Source of the DNA: Alphaproteobacteria bacterium
GTDB lineage: Bacteria; Pseudomonadota; Alphaproteobacteria; Micavibrionales; Micavibrionaceae
Assembly: GCA_023140215.1 (NCBI GenBank)
Contig: JAGLMC010000007.1
Span: 1 to 54,795, forward strand
Direction: 5' to 3'
DNA length: 54,795 nt
Under the pieces are notes generated by a model. That model did not search any database. It saw nothing but the letters and a program-made list of their open reading frames with translations, and was not told where the DNA came from. Below are positions 10,491-21,229 of the stretch, piece after piece; position 1 is the first letter of the stretch, and each line of letters opens with the position of its first letter. The translations under genes and the position numbers were made by a program.

Positions 10491-11243
10491 CTATTGATTA
10501 TTGATATTTTTACGAGCATCTTTAATGCTTCTTTTTAAACCATCTTTACCGAGATATCCCGGTAAAATCTTACCATCAATAATAAATGCAGGTGTACCAT
10601 TAACAGCAAGTTGGCGAGCAATAATCATATTTTCCATGATAAGCTCATTAATTTCTTCAGAATTTACGTCTTTTTTCATTTGTTCTAAATTAAGATTAAG
10701 CTTTTTCGCAATCTTTTTTAGATAATCTTCATCTTTAGTACCGCGATATTCCATGAGCTTAACATGATATTCAAAATATTTTCCTTGTTTATGTGCAGCC
10801 ATTGCCCATTGTGCTGCTAGCATAGAAGCCTGTCCGAGAAGAGGCATTTCTTTAAAAACAATCCGGACATCTTTATCATTTTTTATTACCGTTTGAATAT
10901 CTTGTAATGCTTTTCTGCACCAACCGCAGTTATAATCAAAGAATTCAACGACAACAATTTCCCCATCAGGATTACCGGCAGAAGGAGCATCAGCACTAAT
11001 CAATGTATCTAAATTATTTTCTAAAATTTTCTCAACATGTTTGTTATGTTCTTCTTCTTTTCTAAGTTTATAAATATCAAGAGCTTCAATTAAAATCTCC
11101 GGATTTTCTAAAATATAATCTTTAACAACGCCTTCTATACCTTCTTTTTGCTCTATAGAAAAAGAATCAGTAGCTTGCGCAGGCATTATAAAAATTATTA
11201 ATGCAATTAATATAAGCAAGAATTTATTTAATGTCGGTATCAT
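10491..11243 (-). CDS. Periplasmic DsbA-like thiol oxidoreductase (CGWC)
   Basis: A 250-residue secreted thioredoxin-fold protein. The signal peptide covers residues 1-24 and ends in PAQA. A lysine- and glutamate-rich helical segment precedes the catalytic domain. The active site is C106-G-W-C109 in FFDYNCGWC, and the cis-proline loop is GTPAFIIDGK. It resembles the Com1/DsbA-type proteins common in alphaproteobacteria, which oxidise or isomerise disulfides in exported proteins. It is followed by a second, membrane-anchored DsbA-like gene. No DsbB-like partner is present in the window. Confidence 0.88.
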   Translation of the reverse strand: MIPTLNKFLLILIALIIFIMPAQATDSFSIEQKEGIEGVVKDYILENPEILIEALDIYKLRKEEEHNKHVEKILENNLDTLISADAPSAGNPDGEIVVVEFFDYNCGWCRKALQDIQTVIKNDKDVRIVFKEMPLLGQASMLAAQWAMAAHKQGKYFEYHVKLMEYRGTKDEDYLKKIAKKLNLNLEQMKKDVNSEEINELIMENMIIARQLAVNGTPAFIIDGKILPGYLGKDGLKRSIKDARKNINNQ

Positions 11244-11307
11244 AATTCACCTTTTTAATATGTTGAATAGACACGTTACCCAAGATTATAAATATTACCA
11301 GAAAATT

Positions 11308-12687
11308 CTATTTGCTATTACCTTTTAAATTCTGGATATGTGTCAGAATATCTTTAGCTTGCAACCATTCATGACTATTTTCGTCAAAAGATTTGATAGC
11401 AGATTCAGCCAGTCTTTTAGCATAAGGCAAGCGTCTTTGTAAAACAGCTTCTTCTGCCAAATGTAATTTAGCTATATTTTCCGCACCATTGCGACCATAT
11501 GCAGTTGCCAGTAACCTATGAGCTTTTCCAGAGCGTGGTTCATAATGAAGTGCCAGTTTTAATTGTTTAATAGCTTCTTTTATATCATTATGCGGAGTAT
11601 GCGCTTCTAATAAAGCATGACCATAATCAATACGAATTAATCCTGACGTTGGAATAAGAGAGACAGCCTTTTGATAATAGGGCAAAGATTCCTGAACTTT
11701 TCCAAAAGCAACAAGCATTTGAGCTTTAAGCTCTTGGAAATATGGATTATTAGGCTCTAGCGCAATAAGGGCATCAATATCTTTCAACGCTGTTTTGATT
11801 TCATTTTTCTTATACGCTGCAATAGCACGAGCAGAACGCGCAGCAATAGATAGATCACGATCATTATAAACCCACGGAACGCGTCCGGGATCAATAAATC
11901 CTATAAGCTTGGCTTTCATACGAGCATGTTGTTCATTCCACCTTTTTGGAATTGCTTTGTTTTTTAAAGTTGAAGCATTTATACGAGTTTGAAGAGCATC
12001 AATACGATTGCGAGTTAAAGGGTGAGTCCGTACATATTCCAGTTGCCGGTTTGATGGAAGTAACTCATTTGCTTCCAGTTTCTTTAAAAAAGAACCAAGT
12101 CCTGATGGGTTGATATTTGCTTTTTCTAAAAACTTAAATGCAGCTTGATCTGCACTGGATTCATTAATTCGGCTATATGATAGAAAATGTCTTTGAGCAA
12201 TATTATTAGAACCATTGATAATGGCTGTAGCAGCTCCAGTGTTTCCTGTAGCAATAGCTGCTCCAATACCCAATACCATACCCAAAATACTTTCATAAGA
12301 AGCACGTTTAAAAGCAGCACGTGTAGAAATAAGATGCCCACCGGAAATATGACCAAGTTCATGCGCAAGAACACCAATTAACTCAATAGGATTTTCTGTC
12401 TTTTCAATCAGCCCCGTATAAACAAAAATATTAGAGCCGCCTGCAACAAAAGCATTTACTTGCGAACTTTGAACAAGCACAAGATTAACATTTTCTGTTC
12501 CTATATCAGCAGCCTTAAGTAGTGGCTCCATCCATTCTTTGAAAATATTTTCAATTTCTGTATCACGGATAATAATAGGCGCAGTATTCTTTTGTGCAAA
12601 ACTTAAATTAGCATTAAAAACAAAACTACAAATCACAAGGATGTGCAGAAAAATCTTCGAAATAAGTTTAATATATGCCATGCTCAT
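11308..12687 (-). CDS. M48-family zinc metalloprotease with TPR repeats (BepA-like)
   Basis: A 459-residue exported protein. The N-terminal hydrophobic stretch to about residue 31 (ending LSFA-Q) looks like a signal peptide. The zinc site HELGH is at residues 109-113, with a further ligand probably in ESSADQAAF. The C-terminal half holds TPR-like helices. This architecture matches BepA/YfgC, a periplasmic protease that also helps outer-membrane protein assembly. A BamB gene occurs about 4 kb away on the other strand, which fits but does not prove the role. It starts the minus-strand run leading into dsbA-aroQ-bio and is divergent from the next gene. Confidence 0.9.
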   Translation of the reverse strand: MSMAYIKLISKIFLHILVICSFVFNANLSFAQKNTAPIIIRDTEIENIFKEWMEPLLKAADIGTENVNLVLVQSSQVNAFVAGGSNIFVYTGLIEKTENPIELIGVLAHELGHISGGHLISTRAAFKRASYESILGMVLGIGAAIATGNTGAATAIINGSNNIAQRHFLSYSRINESSADQAAFKFLEKANINPSGLGSFLKKLEANELLPSNRQLEYVRTHPLTRNRIDALQTRINASTLKNKAIPKRWNEQHARMKAKLIGFIDPGRVPWVYNDRDLSIAARSARAIAAYKKNEIKTALKDIDALIALEPNNPYFQELKAQMLVAFGKVQESLPYYQKAVSLIPTSGLIRIDYGHALLEAHTPHNDIKEAIKQLKLALHYEPRSGKAHRLLATAYGRNGAENIAKLHLAEEAVLQRRLPYAKRLAESAIKSFDENSHEWLQAKDILTHIQNLKGNSK

Positions 12688-12753
12688 GATGTATATCTTT
12701 ACTATGTTTTTTAATACTATTAATTACAATAACGCTAAAAATGAAAATAGGGT

Positions 12754-13098
12754 ATGAATTTCGTAATTCAATGGATGGATGTAATTTGGTTGCCTGTTGC
12801 ATTCTTTATAGTGCATAAGCATCAGCGTGTATGGGTTATAAGTTTAATAATTTCCTGTATGTTTATGATGCGTATGCAACTGGAATTTATTAGTGGCATT
12901 GGCTATGAGAGAGGTCTTATGAGCTTAATGAACTCACATATCTTACATCGTGCGCTTATAGTTTACAGTTTATTCTATATGTTGTTTTTGATATTATCTT
13001 ATTATTCACCGCATACAAGAGGCATAATTATAATGGCAGCTTCAATTAGTGTATTTTTTATGGCGTTTTTTGTATCAACATTTGTGATGCTTTTATAA
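12754..13098 (+). CDS. Small hypothetical membrane protein
   Basis: I do not recognise a family. The 114 residues hold three to four hydrophobic segments (roughly 9-22, 26-42, 65-84 and 90-113), with short polar loops such as HKHQR and ERG. It is predicted to be an inner-membrane protein. It is divergent from the M48 protease gene, with about 66 bases between the two starts, and is followed 24 bases later by rlmE, so it may share a transcript with rlmE. Confidence 0.7.
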   Translation: MNFVIQWMDVIWLPVAFFIVHKHQRVWVISLIISCMFMMRMQLEFISGIGYERGLMSLMNSHILHRALIVYSLFYMLFLILSYYSPHTRGIIIMAASISVFFMAFFVSTFVMLL

Positions 13099-13122
13099 AG
13101 AAAGTTAATGTAAAGAAATCTA

Positions 13123-13779
13123 ATGTCTAGGAATAAAATCAAATCAAAGGTTAAAACAGCCAAAGGTCGAAAAAGCTCTTCAACAAAATGGCTTAAACGT
13201 CAGATTAATGATATCTACGTTGAAGAAGCTAAAAAGAAAGGATATCGCAGCCGGTCGGCATTCAAGTTAATAGAACTTGATGAAAAACTCAAAATCTTAG
13301 GTAAAGATAAAAAAATCATTGATCTTGGTTCTGCCCCCGGTGGATGGTGTCAAGTCGCTTCACAAAAGGGTTGTAGTAAAATTATAGCTATTGATTTACT
13401 AAAACAAGATGAAATACCGGGTGTTGATTTTATTCAAATGGATTTTATGGATGATACAGCGCCGGATATCTTAAAAAAAATGTTAGAAGGATATGCTGAT
13501 GTTGTACTTAGTGATATGGCTCCAAACACCACCGGTCATAAACAAACAGATCATTTACGAATTATGGCAGTAGTAGAAGCTGCTTATTTGTTTTCTATAG
13601 AGGTTTTAAAGCCGGACGGAACATTTATTGCCAAGGTATTTCAGGGTGGAGCGCAAAATAAATTACTAGCAGAAATGAAAAAAGATTTTAAAACCATCAA
13701 ACATATAAAACCACCGGCTAGCCGTAAAGAATCCTCAGAGACATATATGGTAGCAAGCGGGTTTAGAAAGCCGAATTAA
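13123..13779 (+). CDS. rlmE: 23S rRNA 2'-O-methyltransferase RlmE (FtsJ/RrmJ)
   Basis: Methylates the ribose of a uridine in the peptidyl-transferase centre of 23S rRNA (U2552 in E. coli numbering), aiding 50S assembly. It has 218 residues with a basic N-terminus. The SAM-binding motif GSAPGGW is at 69-75. The catalytic K-D-K-E tetrad is visible as K48 (SAFKL), D131 (LSDMAPN), K171 (IAKVF) and E206 (SSETY). It stands directly before guaB, a common alphaproteobacterial order. Confidence 0.96.
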   Translation: MSRNKIKSKVKTAKGRKSSSTKWLKRQINDIYVEEAKKKGYRSRSAFKLIELDEKLKILGKDKKIIDLGSAPGGWCQVASQKGCSKIIAIDLLKQDEIPGVDFIQMDFMDDTAPDILKKMLEGYADVVLSDMAPNTTGHKQTDHLRIMAVVEAAYLFSIEVLKPDGTFIAKVFQGGAQNKLLAEMKKDFKTIKHIKPPASRKESSETYMVASGFRKPN

Positions 13780-13783
13780 GTAA

Positions 13784-15349
<1,566 letters not shown>

Positions 15350-15405
15350 GATTATTAAATGTGATTTTTAATCTAAAGTATTATAATTCTGAAAGGAAAA
15401 AGCAC

Positions 15406-15957
15406 ATGTCTCTTATATATACGCCGGAAAAAGATGAAAGTTTTTATGCTCCTGATTTTTCATTAAAAAATATTGATGGTCGTTTTGTGAGCTTTGCAGA
15501 TATACGCGGAGAAAAAGGAACTCTTGTGATGTTTATTTGTAATCATTGTCCGTATGTAAGAGGAATAACAGATCGCTTGGCTAAAACAATGAAGCTCTTG
15601 CAAGATATGAATATAGGAGTGGTTGCGATTATGGCTAATGATATTGACAATTATTCAGAAGATTCTTTTGAGAACATGAAAATTTTTGCACAAGAAAATA
15701 ATTTTACTTTTCCGTATCTCATTGATGAAACACAAGAAACCGCACGAGCTTACGGAGCAGTATGCACACCAGATTTTTTCGGATTTAATAAAGATAATCA
15801 ACTACAATATCGCGGACGTTTGGATAGCTCCGGTAAAGATATAGCAGACAACAACACCAAACCGGAATTATTAGAGGCGATGACTTTAATTGCAAAAACC
15901 GGTATTGGTTCTGTAAAACAAACACCATCTGTAGGATGTTCTATTAAATGGCGTTAA
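15406..15957 (+). CDS. Peroxiredoxin/thioredoxin-like protein (CNHC)
   Basis: A 183-residue cytoplasmic protein of the AhpC/TSA-like thioredoxin fold, closest by eye to the PRX-like1 group: APDFSL near the N-terminus, C45-N-H-C48 followed by PYVRG, and a C-terminus ending PSVGCSIKWR. It probably reduces peroxides or thiols, but no specific substrate is known to me. I use the ATG at 15406, preceded by AGGAAAAAGCAC; an upstream ATG at 15361 lacks a ribosome-binding site. It lies 56 bases after guaB. Confidence 0.85.
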   Translation: MSLIYTPEKDESFYAPDFSLKNIDGRFVSFADIRGEKGTLVMFICNHCPYVRGITDRLAKTMKLLQDMNIGVVAIMANDIDNYSEDSFENMKIFAQENNFTFPYLIDETQETARAYGAVCTPDFFGFNKDNQLQYRGRLDSSGKDIADNNTKPELLEAMTLIAKTGIGSVKQTPSVGCSIKWR

Positions 15958-16054
15958 ATGTCATACATATGCTTATATTTATTAAAAATACTGGAAACGC
16001 TTGTAAATATAGCTAGTATGCGTAATTGAAACAAATAAACGGGAATAAATATAC

Positions 16055-16711
16055 ATGTCTGATTTACTGGCTGAAGTTGATGAAGTTATGCGCCAAGAGC
16101 GCTTTGAAAAGTTTATTAAAGATTACGGCAAAATAGTGTTAGCTTTTATTCTATCTGTAATCATTATCACAGGTGCAATTTCAGGTTACAAAACGTGGAA
16201 TAATTCGGTTAATGCTTCCGGTACAGACCAGCTTTTAACATTGCTGGATTCTAAAGATTTTCCTGATAGCATAAAGGATGCTGATTTAAAAATGCGTCCG
16301 CCTTTACGAGGTATAGGATTGATTACTGCTGCCGGTGCTTTTGTTGCTGAAGGTAAAACAAATGAAGCCATCACGCTTTATAAGCGGGTGATTGATGATA
16401 AATCAATTCCTAATATTTTCCGTGATCTTGCTGTATTAATGTATATACGTCTGGGAGAAAATGACGATGTACAAATAGCTCTTATGAGGATTCAAAATAA
16501 TAAAAAAAGTCCATGGCGTTATCATGCACACCTTGAAGCAGCTTCTTTATATGCGAATAAAGATCAGGATTTTGAGAAGGCAAGTATGCATTTAAACAAA
16601 ATTCAAGATGCTGAGAACTTACCAGAAACTCTGTATGATACTGCCAGAGCTTTAAATCAAGTTTATGCACTAAAACAGCAAAATAAAATACAACAGGAAA
16701 AAGTGAAGTAA
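16055..16711 (+). CDS. TPR-like membrane protein, YfgM family
   Basis: The 218-residue protein has a short cytoplasmic N-terminus, one membrane segment (about 26-46) and a periplasmic helical domain with TPR-like repeats. This is the layout of YfgM, an ancillary SecYEG-associated factor thought to link translocation to periplasmic chaperones. The order with bamB (5-base gap) and der is the typical one for this family, which supports the call. The alphaproteobacterial versions are poorly characterised. Confidence 0.85.
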   Translation: MSDLLAEVDEVMRQERFEKFIKDYGKIVLAFILSVIIITGAISGYKTWNNSVNASGTDQLLTLLDSKDFPDSIKDADLKMRPPLRGIGLITAAGAFVAEGKTNEAITLYKRVIDDKSIPNIFRDLAVLMYIRLGENDDVQIALMRIQNNKKSPWRYHAHLEAASLYANKDQDFEKASMHLNKIQDAENLPETLYDTARALNQVYALKQQNKIQQEKVK

Positions 16712-16716
16712 TATTC

Positions 16717-18042
16717 ATGCGTAAATATTTTAAAAATTTTCTAATTCTTTTTGCCATTAGCACGCTATCGGGATGTTCAACAGTTTCTGATATTTTGGGT
16801 AGTGCTGAAGCACCACCTTTAGAAGGAGAACGTATTTCAGTTCTTGAATTACAACGTTCTTTAGAACCGGATGATACGGCACTTGAACAACAAGGCCTTT
16901 TAGCACCTGCTCCATGGAATAATGCTTTTTGGCCTCAAGCCGGTGGATATCCTAATCATTCCATGCAAAATCTTGCTTTACCTGATGGGCAGCTTAAGTG
17001 TCTATGGAAAACTAGCATTGGTGCAAAAGCTACTGATGAACTACCTTTAATGGCACAACCTATTTTAGTTGATGGGCAGATTTACACTCTTGATACAAAA
17101 TCTCAACTATCAGCATTTAACGCTGAAAATGGTGAGTTAATTTGGCGAGTAAGTGTTAAAGATCCCAAAGAAGATGATTACGTTATTAGCGGTGGAATTG
17201 CTTATGCGACCGGTATGTTATATGTGACGAATGGATATAATGAAATTTTAGCACTGCGTCCGCCTAATGGTGAAATTCTTTGGCGTAAAGAACTTCCTTC
17301 TCCATCAAGAGCAGCACCAACTATTCTAAACGGACGTTTATTTATTAGCACTCTTGATAATCGTTTATTAGCAATGAACGCAAGTACCGGTGAGGTACTT
17401 TGGGAGCATCAGGGATTAAGTGAATTTGCCGGTCTTGTTGGAGCAGCTAGTCCTGCGGCTAGCCATGATATTGTTGTTCCTGTTTTTTCATCAGGTGAAA
17501 TTACAGCACTTCGTGTTGAAAATGGCTCTGTAGCTTGGTCAGATAATTTATCAAATTTGAGAAGATTTGGAGGTCTGTCAGGTCTTTCTGATATTAAAGC
17601 ACTACCTGTTATTGATAAGGGACTCATTATTGCGATTAGTTTCAGCGGAAAGTTAGTGGCCATTGACGAGCGCACAGGTGTGCGTGTCTGGCAACGTGAA
17701 ATCGGAGGTACAAATACTCCTTGGGTTGCGGGAAATCATCTTTTCGTACTCTCATCTGATAACCAATTAGTAGCGTTAGGAAGAAAAACCGGAGCTATTC
17801 GATGGGTCAAAAATTTAAAAAGTTCTAGAGACGGTGAATCTGTTTTTTATACGGGGCCAATACTGGCAGGGGGACGTTTAATTTTAATAAATACGGAAGG
17901 TCTTGTTATAGAAGTAAATCCGGAAAATGGAGAAAAGCTTGCACAATGGAATACAAACGAACGTGTTACTTTACCACCCATTATTGCTAATAAAGTTTTA
18001 TATATTTTGTCTGATGATGGAATATTAAGCGCTTATAATTAA
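16717..18042 (+). CDS. bamB: Outer-membrane assembly lipoprotein BamB
   Basis: Beta-propeller lipoprotein of the BAM complex that inserts beta-barrel proteins into the outer membrane. The signal peptide ends in a lipobox L-S-G-C20. The rest shows repeated PQQ-like blades (for example NGELIWR, NGEILWR, TGEVLWEH, TGVRVWQRE and TGAIRWVK). It has 441 residues, slightly longer than the E. coli form through an N-terminal linker after the lipid anchor. It lies between the YfgM-like gene and der. Confidence 0.94.
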   Translation: MRKYFKNFLILFAISTLSGCSTVSDILGSAEAPPLEGERISVLELQRSLEPDDTALEQQGLLAPAPWNNAFWPQAGGYPNHSMQNLALPDGQLKCLWKTSIGAKATDELPLMAQPILVDGQIYTLDTKSQLSAFNAENGELIWRVSVKDPKEDDYVISGGIAYATGMLYVTNGYNEILALRPPNGEILWRKELPSPSRAAPTILNGRLFISTLDNRLLAMNASTGEVLWEHQGLSEFAGLVGAASPAASHDIVVPVFSSGEITALRVENGSVAWSDNLSNLRRFGGLSGLSDIKALPVIDKGLIIAISFSGKLVAIDERTGVRVWQREIGGTNTPWVAGNHLFVLSSDNQLVALGRKTGAIRWVKNLKSSRDGESVFYTGPILAGGRLILINTEGLVIEVNPENGEKLAQWNTNERVTLPPIIANKVLYILSDDGILSAYN

Positions 18043-18057
18043 TTTAGGGTCATGACT

Positions 18058-19467
18058 ATGTTTACGCTTGCTATTGTAGGTCGTCCTAATGTTGGAAAAT
18101 CTACATTTTTTAATCGTTTGGCTGGAAAAAAACTGGCTATTGTAAATGATACACCCGGAGTTACTCGTGATTGGAGACAGGCAGAAGGATTCCTGTTTGA
18201 TCGTGAGTTACTTATTATAGATACGGCAGGTCTGGAAGATAAATTTGATGATTCAATTGAAGGACGTATGCGGCAACAAACAGAGGCCGCGCTAGAACAT
18301 GCTGATGCAATTTTATTTATGATTGACGGTCGCACAGGAGTAACACCTTTAGATGAGCATTTTGCAGGCTGGCTTCGTAAACGTAAAAAACCAATGATTT
18401 TAGCAGTAAATAAATGTGAGAATGAAAAAGTCACCAGAAATGCTATGGGTGAAGCATATGGGCTTGGAATGGGAGAACCTATAGCTATTTCTTCCGAACA
18501 TAATATAGGGATGGAAAATATTTATGAAGCGTTATCTCCGTATTTTCCTGAGAGTGACGAGATTATTGAAAAGACGCAAGATAATAAAAATGAGTTCAAA
18601 AACCTTGATAATATTGAAGGCATTGAAGATTTTATTTTTGAACAAGAAGAAGACACTTCGGAAAAGCCTTTAAAGCTAGCCATTGTAGGGAGGCCTAATG
18701 TAGGTAAATCTACTTTGCTTAATGCTATTGTTAATGAGCAACGTGTAATGACAGGCTCGGAAGCAGGAATTACACGTGATGCAATTACTGTTGATTGGGA
18801 ATTTGAAGGACGTAATTTCAAGCTTGTTGATACTGCCGGAATGCGAAGAAAATCAAGAGTTCAAAATGAAATTGAAAGAATGTCTGTTGAGGATGCTATG
18901 CGTGCTATACGTCTGGCGCAAGTTGTTGTTCTTGTAATTGATGGTAATGCTATTTTTGATAAACAAGATTTGCAGATTGCAGCTCATGTGATTGAAGAAG
19001 GACGAGCATTAATTATTGCTGTGAATAAATGGGATATTGTTGGTGATCGTGATGATGCTCTGGAAGAGCTTAAACACAAGCTTAAAACATCATTAGCACA
19101 AGTTCGAGATGTTCCTTTTGTCACTGTATCTGCTTTAAATGGAAAAAATATAAATCGACTTCTGCACTCTGTTTTAAGTACATATACAATCTGGAATAAA
19201 CGCATTAATACAGGTGAAATTAATCGCTGGCTACGACGGGTTGAAAGCAAAAATCCAGCGTCTCTTGTTTCAGGACGTCAAAATAGATTAAAATATATTA
19301 CACAAATAAAAACACGCCCACCAACTTTTGCTATTTGGGTAACAAAACCGGATAAATTATCTCCATCTTATCGTCGATATATTATCAATTCTCTTCGTAA
19401 AGATTATGATATTCCCGGTGTACCGATAAGGCTACTTGTAAGGAAAAGTAAAAACCCTTATGCATAG
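18058..19467 (+). CDS. der: GTPase Der (EngA), ribosome assembly
   Basis: Double-domain GTPase needed for 50S subunit maturation. It has two complete G domains, each with a GRPNVGKST P-loop (residues 8-16 and about 210), DTAG G3 motifs and N-K-x-D/E G4 motifs (NKCE, NKWD). An acidic linker separates them, and a C-terminal KH-like domain ends in RKSKNPYA. I take the second ATG (18058) because the AGGG at 18045 is well spaced for it; the ATG at 18052 would add MT. It has 469 residues and follows bamB by about 15 bases. Confidence 0.96.
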   Translation: MFTLAIVGRPNVGKSTFFNRLAGKKLAIVNDTPGVTRDWRQAEGFLFDRELLIIDTAGLEDKFDDSIEGRMRQQTEAALEHADAILFMIDGRTGVTPLDEHFAGWLRKRKKPMILAVNKCENEKVTRNAMGEAYGLGMGEPIAISSEHNIGMENIYEALSPYFPESDEIIEKTQDNKNEFKNLDNIEGIEDFIFEQEEDTSEKPLKLAIVGRPNVGKSTLLNAIVNEQRVMTGSEAGITRDAITVDWEFEGRNFKLVDTAGMRRKSRVQNEIERMSVEDAMRAIRLAQVVVLVIDGNAIFDKQDLQIAAHVIEEGRALIIAVNKWDIVGDRDDALEELKHKLKTSLAQVRDVPFVTVSALNGKNINRLLHSVLSTYTIWNKRINTGEINRWLRRVESKNPASLVSGRQNRLKYITQIKTRPPTFAIWVTKPDKLSPSYRRYIINSLRKDYDIPGVPIRLLVRKSKNPYA

Positions 19468-19499
19468 GGCATTAGTTTAATTTTATAAATGAGGAGATA

Positions 19500-20345
19500 A
19501 TGGAAGATACACTCAACGCAAGCGTTTCTTTGTTTACCATTTGGGGAGTACGTATTGTAGGTGCTTTCATGATTTTAATTGCCGGTTGGGTAATCGGTAA
19601 TTGGGTTAAAAAACTGGTTCAAAGTATAGATAAATTAGATGATACTCTTAAATCTTTCCTTGGTGGATTGGCTAAATATGCGATATTTGCAATTTCACTT
19701 GTAACAATTCTTGGGCAATTCGGTATTCAAACAGCAAGTTTACTTGCAGTAATTGGAGCTGCTGGTTTGGCAATTGGCTTGGCTTTACAGGGAACGCTCA
19801 GTAATGTAGCAGCAGGTGTGATGCTTTTAATTCTACGTCCATTTAATGTTGGAGATTTTATTGAGGCTAGCGGCATTTCTGGAAGCGTTAAAGATCTTGG
19901 TTTATTTGGAACTGAGCTAGCAACATCAGATAATATATTTATATTTGTACCAAATAGTCAGGTTTGGAATAGTGATATTAAAAACTTTAGCCGCAACAAA
20001 CAACGCCGTACGGATTTTACAATCGGTATCAGTTATCATGATGATATTAATAAGGCTATAAAAACTATTCAAACAGTATTGAATAAAGATAAGCGACTTA
20101 TTATAACATCTGGCAAAGAACCAGCGATTGTTGTAATTAATCTAGGTGATTTTTCTGTTGATTTAAAAGTTCGTTACTGGACAGCTACGGCTAATAACTG
20201 GAATGCTAAGTGTGATCTAATTAAAGCAATTAAAGAAGCACTGGATAAAAATGGTATTTCTATTCCGTTTCCAACGACAACAATAGAATATGCGAATGCT
20301 TCTACTCATGATAACATGTTAGAAGTAAAGAAAAAAACAGCTTAA
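19500..20345 (+). CDS. Small-conductance mechanosensitive channel, MscS family
   Basis: Tension-gated inner-membrane channel that releases solutes on hypo-osmotic shock. The 281 residues match the compact MscS of E. coli. There are two N-terminal membrane helices. The pore helix TM3 is the glycine/alanine-rich AVIGAAGLAIGLALQGTLSN followed by AAGVMLLILRPFNVGD. A cytoplasmic beta domain (FVPNSQVWNSDIKNFS) and an alpha/beta C-terminal domain follow. GAGGAG lies just before the ATG. It comes 32 bases after der. Confidence 0.93.
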   Translation: MEDTLNASVSLFTIWGVRIVGAFMILIAGWVIGNWVKKLVQSIDKLDDTLKSFLGGLAKYAIFAISLVTILGQFGIQTASLLAVIGAAGLAIGLALQGTLSNVAAGVMLLILRPFNVGDFIEASGISGSVKDLGLFGTELATSDNIFIFVPNSQVWNSDIKNFSRNKQRRTDFTIGISYHDDINKAIKTIQTVLNKDKRLIITSGKEPAIVVINLGDFSVDLKVRYWTATANNWNAKCDLIKAIKEALDKNGISIPFPTTTIEYANASTHDNMLEVKKKTA

Positions 20346-20364
20346 ATTTGTAACATTATAAGAT

Positions 20365-21213
20365 ATGGCTAATTTTGATTTTGTAGAATCCGCCTCTAAA
20401 GGCTATAAGTTTTTGTGGGATGAACGTATATTAATTTTACGTCTTGCTACGATTCCTTTTGCAATAAAACTTGCTAGTTTTATTGGAGTCACTTGTATTG
20501 ATTTTAATGAAAATTATTTACGTCATGGCTTATTTTTACTTCCATCTTATTTTGTAGAAGGCTGGTTAATAATGCAGCTTATCAGATTTGCAATTTTGGG
20601 AGAGCGTGGACAAGCTAATTTTATAAAAGCCAATTTTATAAAAGCCAATTCTACAAAAGATGAAATAAATAATCAAAATGATGAGCTTTTTCAAGCGCGT
20701 AGACGCGGGATTTTAGCAGGTATTATTATTTATGTTATCAGCAAATTATTGTTATCTTTTTTCTCAGCACTAATTTTAATGAATGTTCCAACACAAGAAA
20801 CGGTAGCTTCTAGTAATATTACAGATACACAATCATTTATTATCGGTACGGCTATGTTACTGGTAATGATATGGGGATTTCGTTTTGTCTGGCTTTATAT
20901 TCCGGCAGCACTTGATTATTCAGTTATTAATTTCTTACATAGGATTAAATCGTTTACCAGCTCATTTTCTATGATCGGATTATGGCTCTTATCGTTTGTA
21001 CCGATTATGCTGTTATTACTCACTTTTTCTAAAATACTTGCAACTACATTTCCCGGTGTTGAAGAAGATATAGCTTCTGTTACATATAGATATGGTATGG
21101 CCGTTGTGCAAGGAGTGCTTGACCTTGTTATAGCTATTGTTTCCAGTATTGGAATGGCGTACGGAATACAATCTATTTATAATGGAACAAATAAACCAAC
21201 AGCAATATTGTAA
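20365..21213 (+). CDS. Hypothetical multi-pass membrane protein
   Basis: No family recognised. The 282 residues have about six hydrophobic segments (near 25-42, 52-70, 117-137, 150-178, 200-222 and 250-270), with a charged cytosolic-looking insert around 85-115. That insert contains a short in-frame tandem repeat (FIKAN FIKAN STKDE) from a 15-base unit. The gene sits 19 bases after the MscS gene and 16 bases before a ferredoxin gene, so it may be co-transcribed, without a functional clue from either. Confidence 0.75.
   Translation: MANFDFVESASKGYKFLWDERILILRLATIPFAIKLASFIGVTCIDFNENYLRHGLFLLPSYFVEGWLIMQLIRFAILGERGQANFIKANFIKANSTKDEINNQNDELFQARRRGILAGIIIYVISKLLLSFFSALILMNVPTQETVASSNITDTQSFIIGTAMLLVMIWGFRFVWLYIPAALDYSVINFLHRIKSFTSSFSMIGLWLLSFVPIMLLLLTFSKILATTFPGVEEDIASVTYRYGMAVVQGVLDLVIAIVSSIGMAYGIQSIYNGTNKPTAIL
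20617..20665 (+). repeat. In-frame 15-base tandem repeat
   Basis: AATTTTATAAAAGCC occurs twice in tandem, followed by a third diverged copy (AATTCTACAAAAGAT). It adds multiples of five residues to a polar loop of the membrane protein at 20365-21213 without breaking its frame, a typical replication-slippage product. Confidence 0.75.
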
Positions 21214-21229
21214 ACAATGAAAATAAATA

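Noticed and set aside
12126-12381. Open frames on both strands inside the M48 protease gene
   Set aside because: They are shadows of a clear protein-coding gene and encode low-complexity, family-less sequences.
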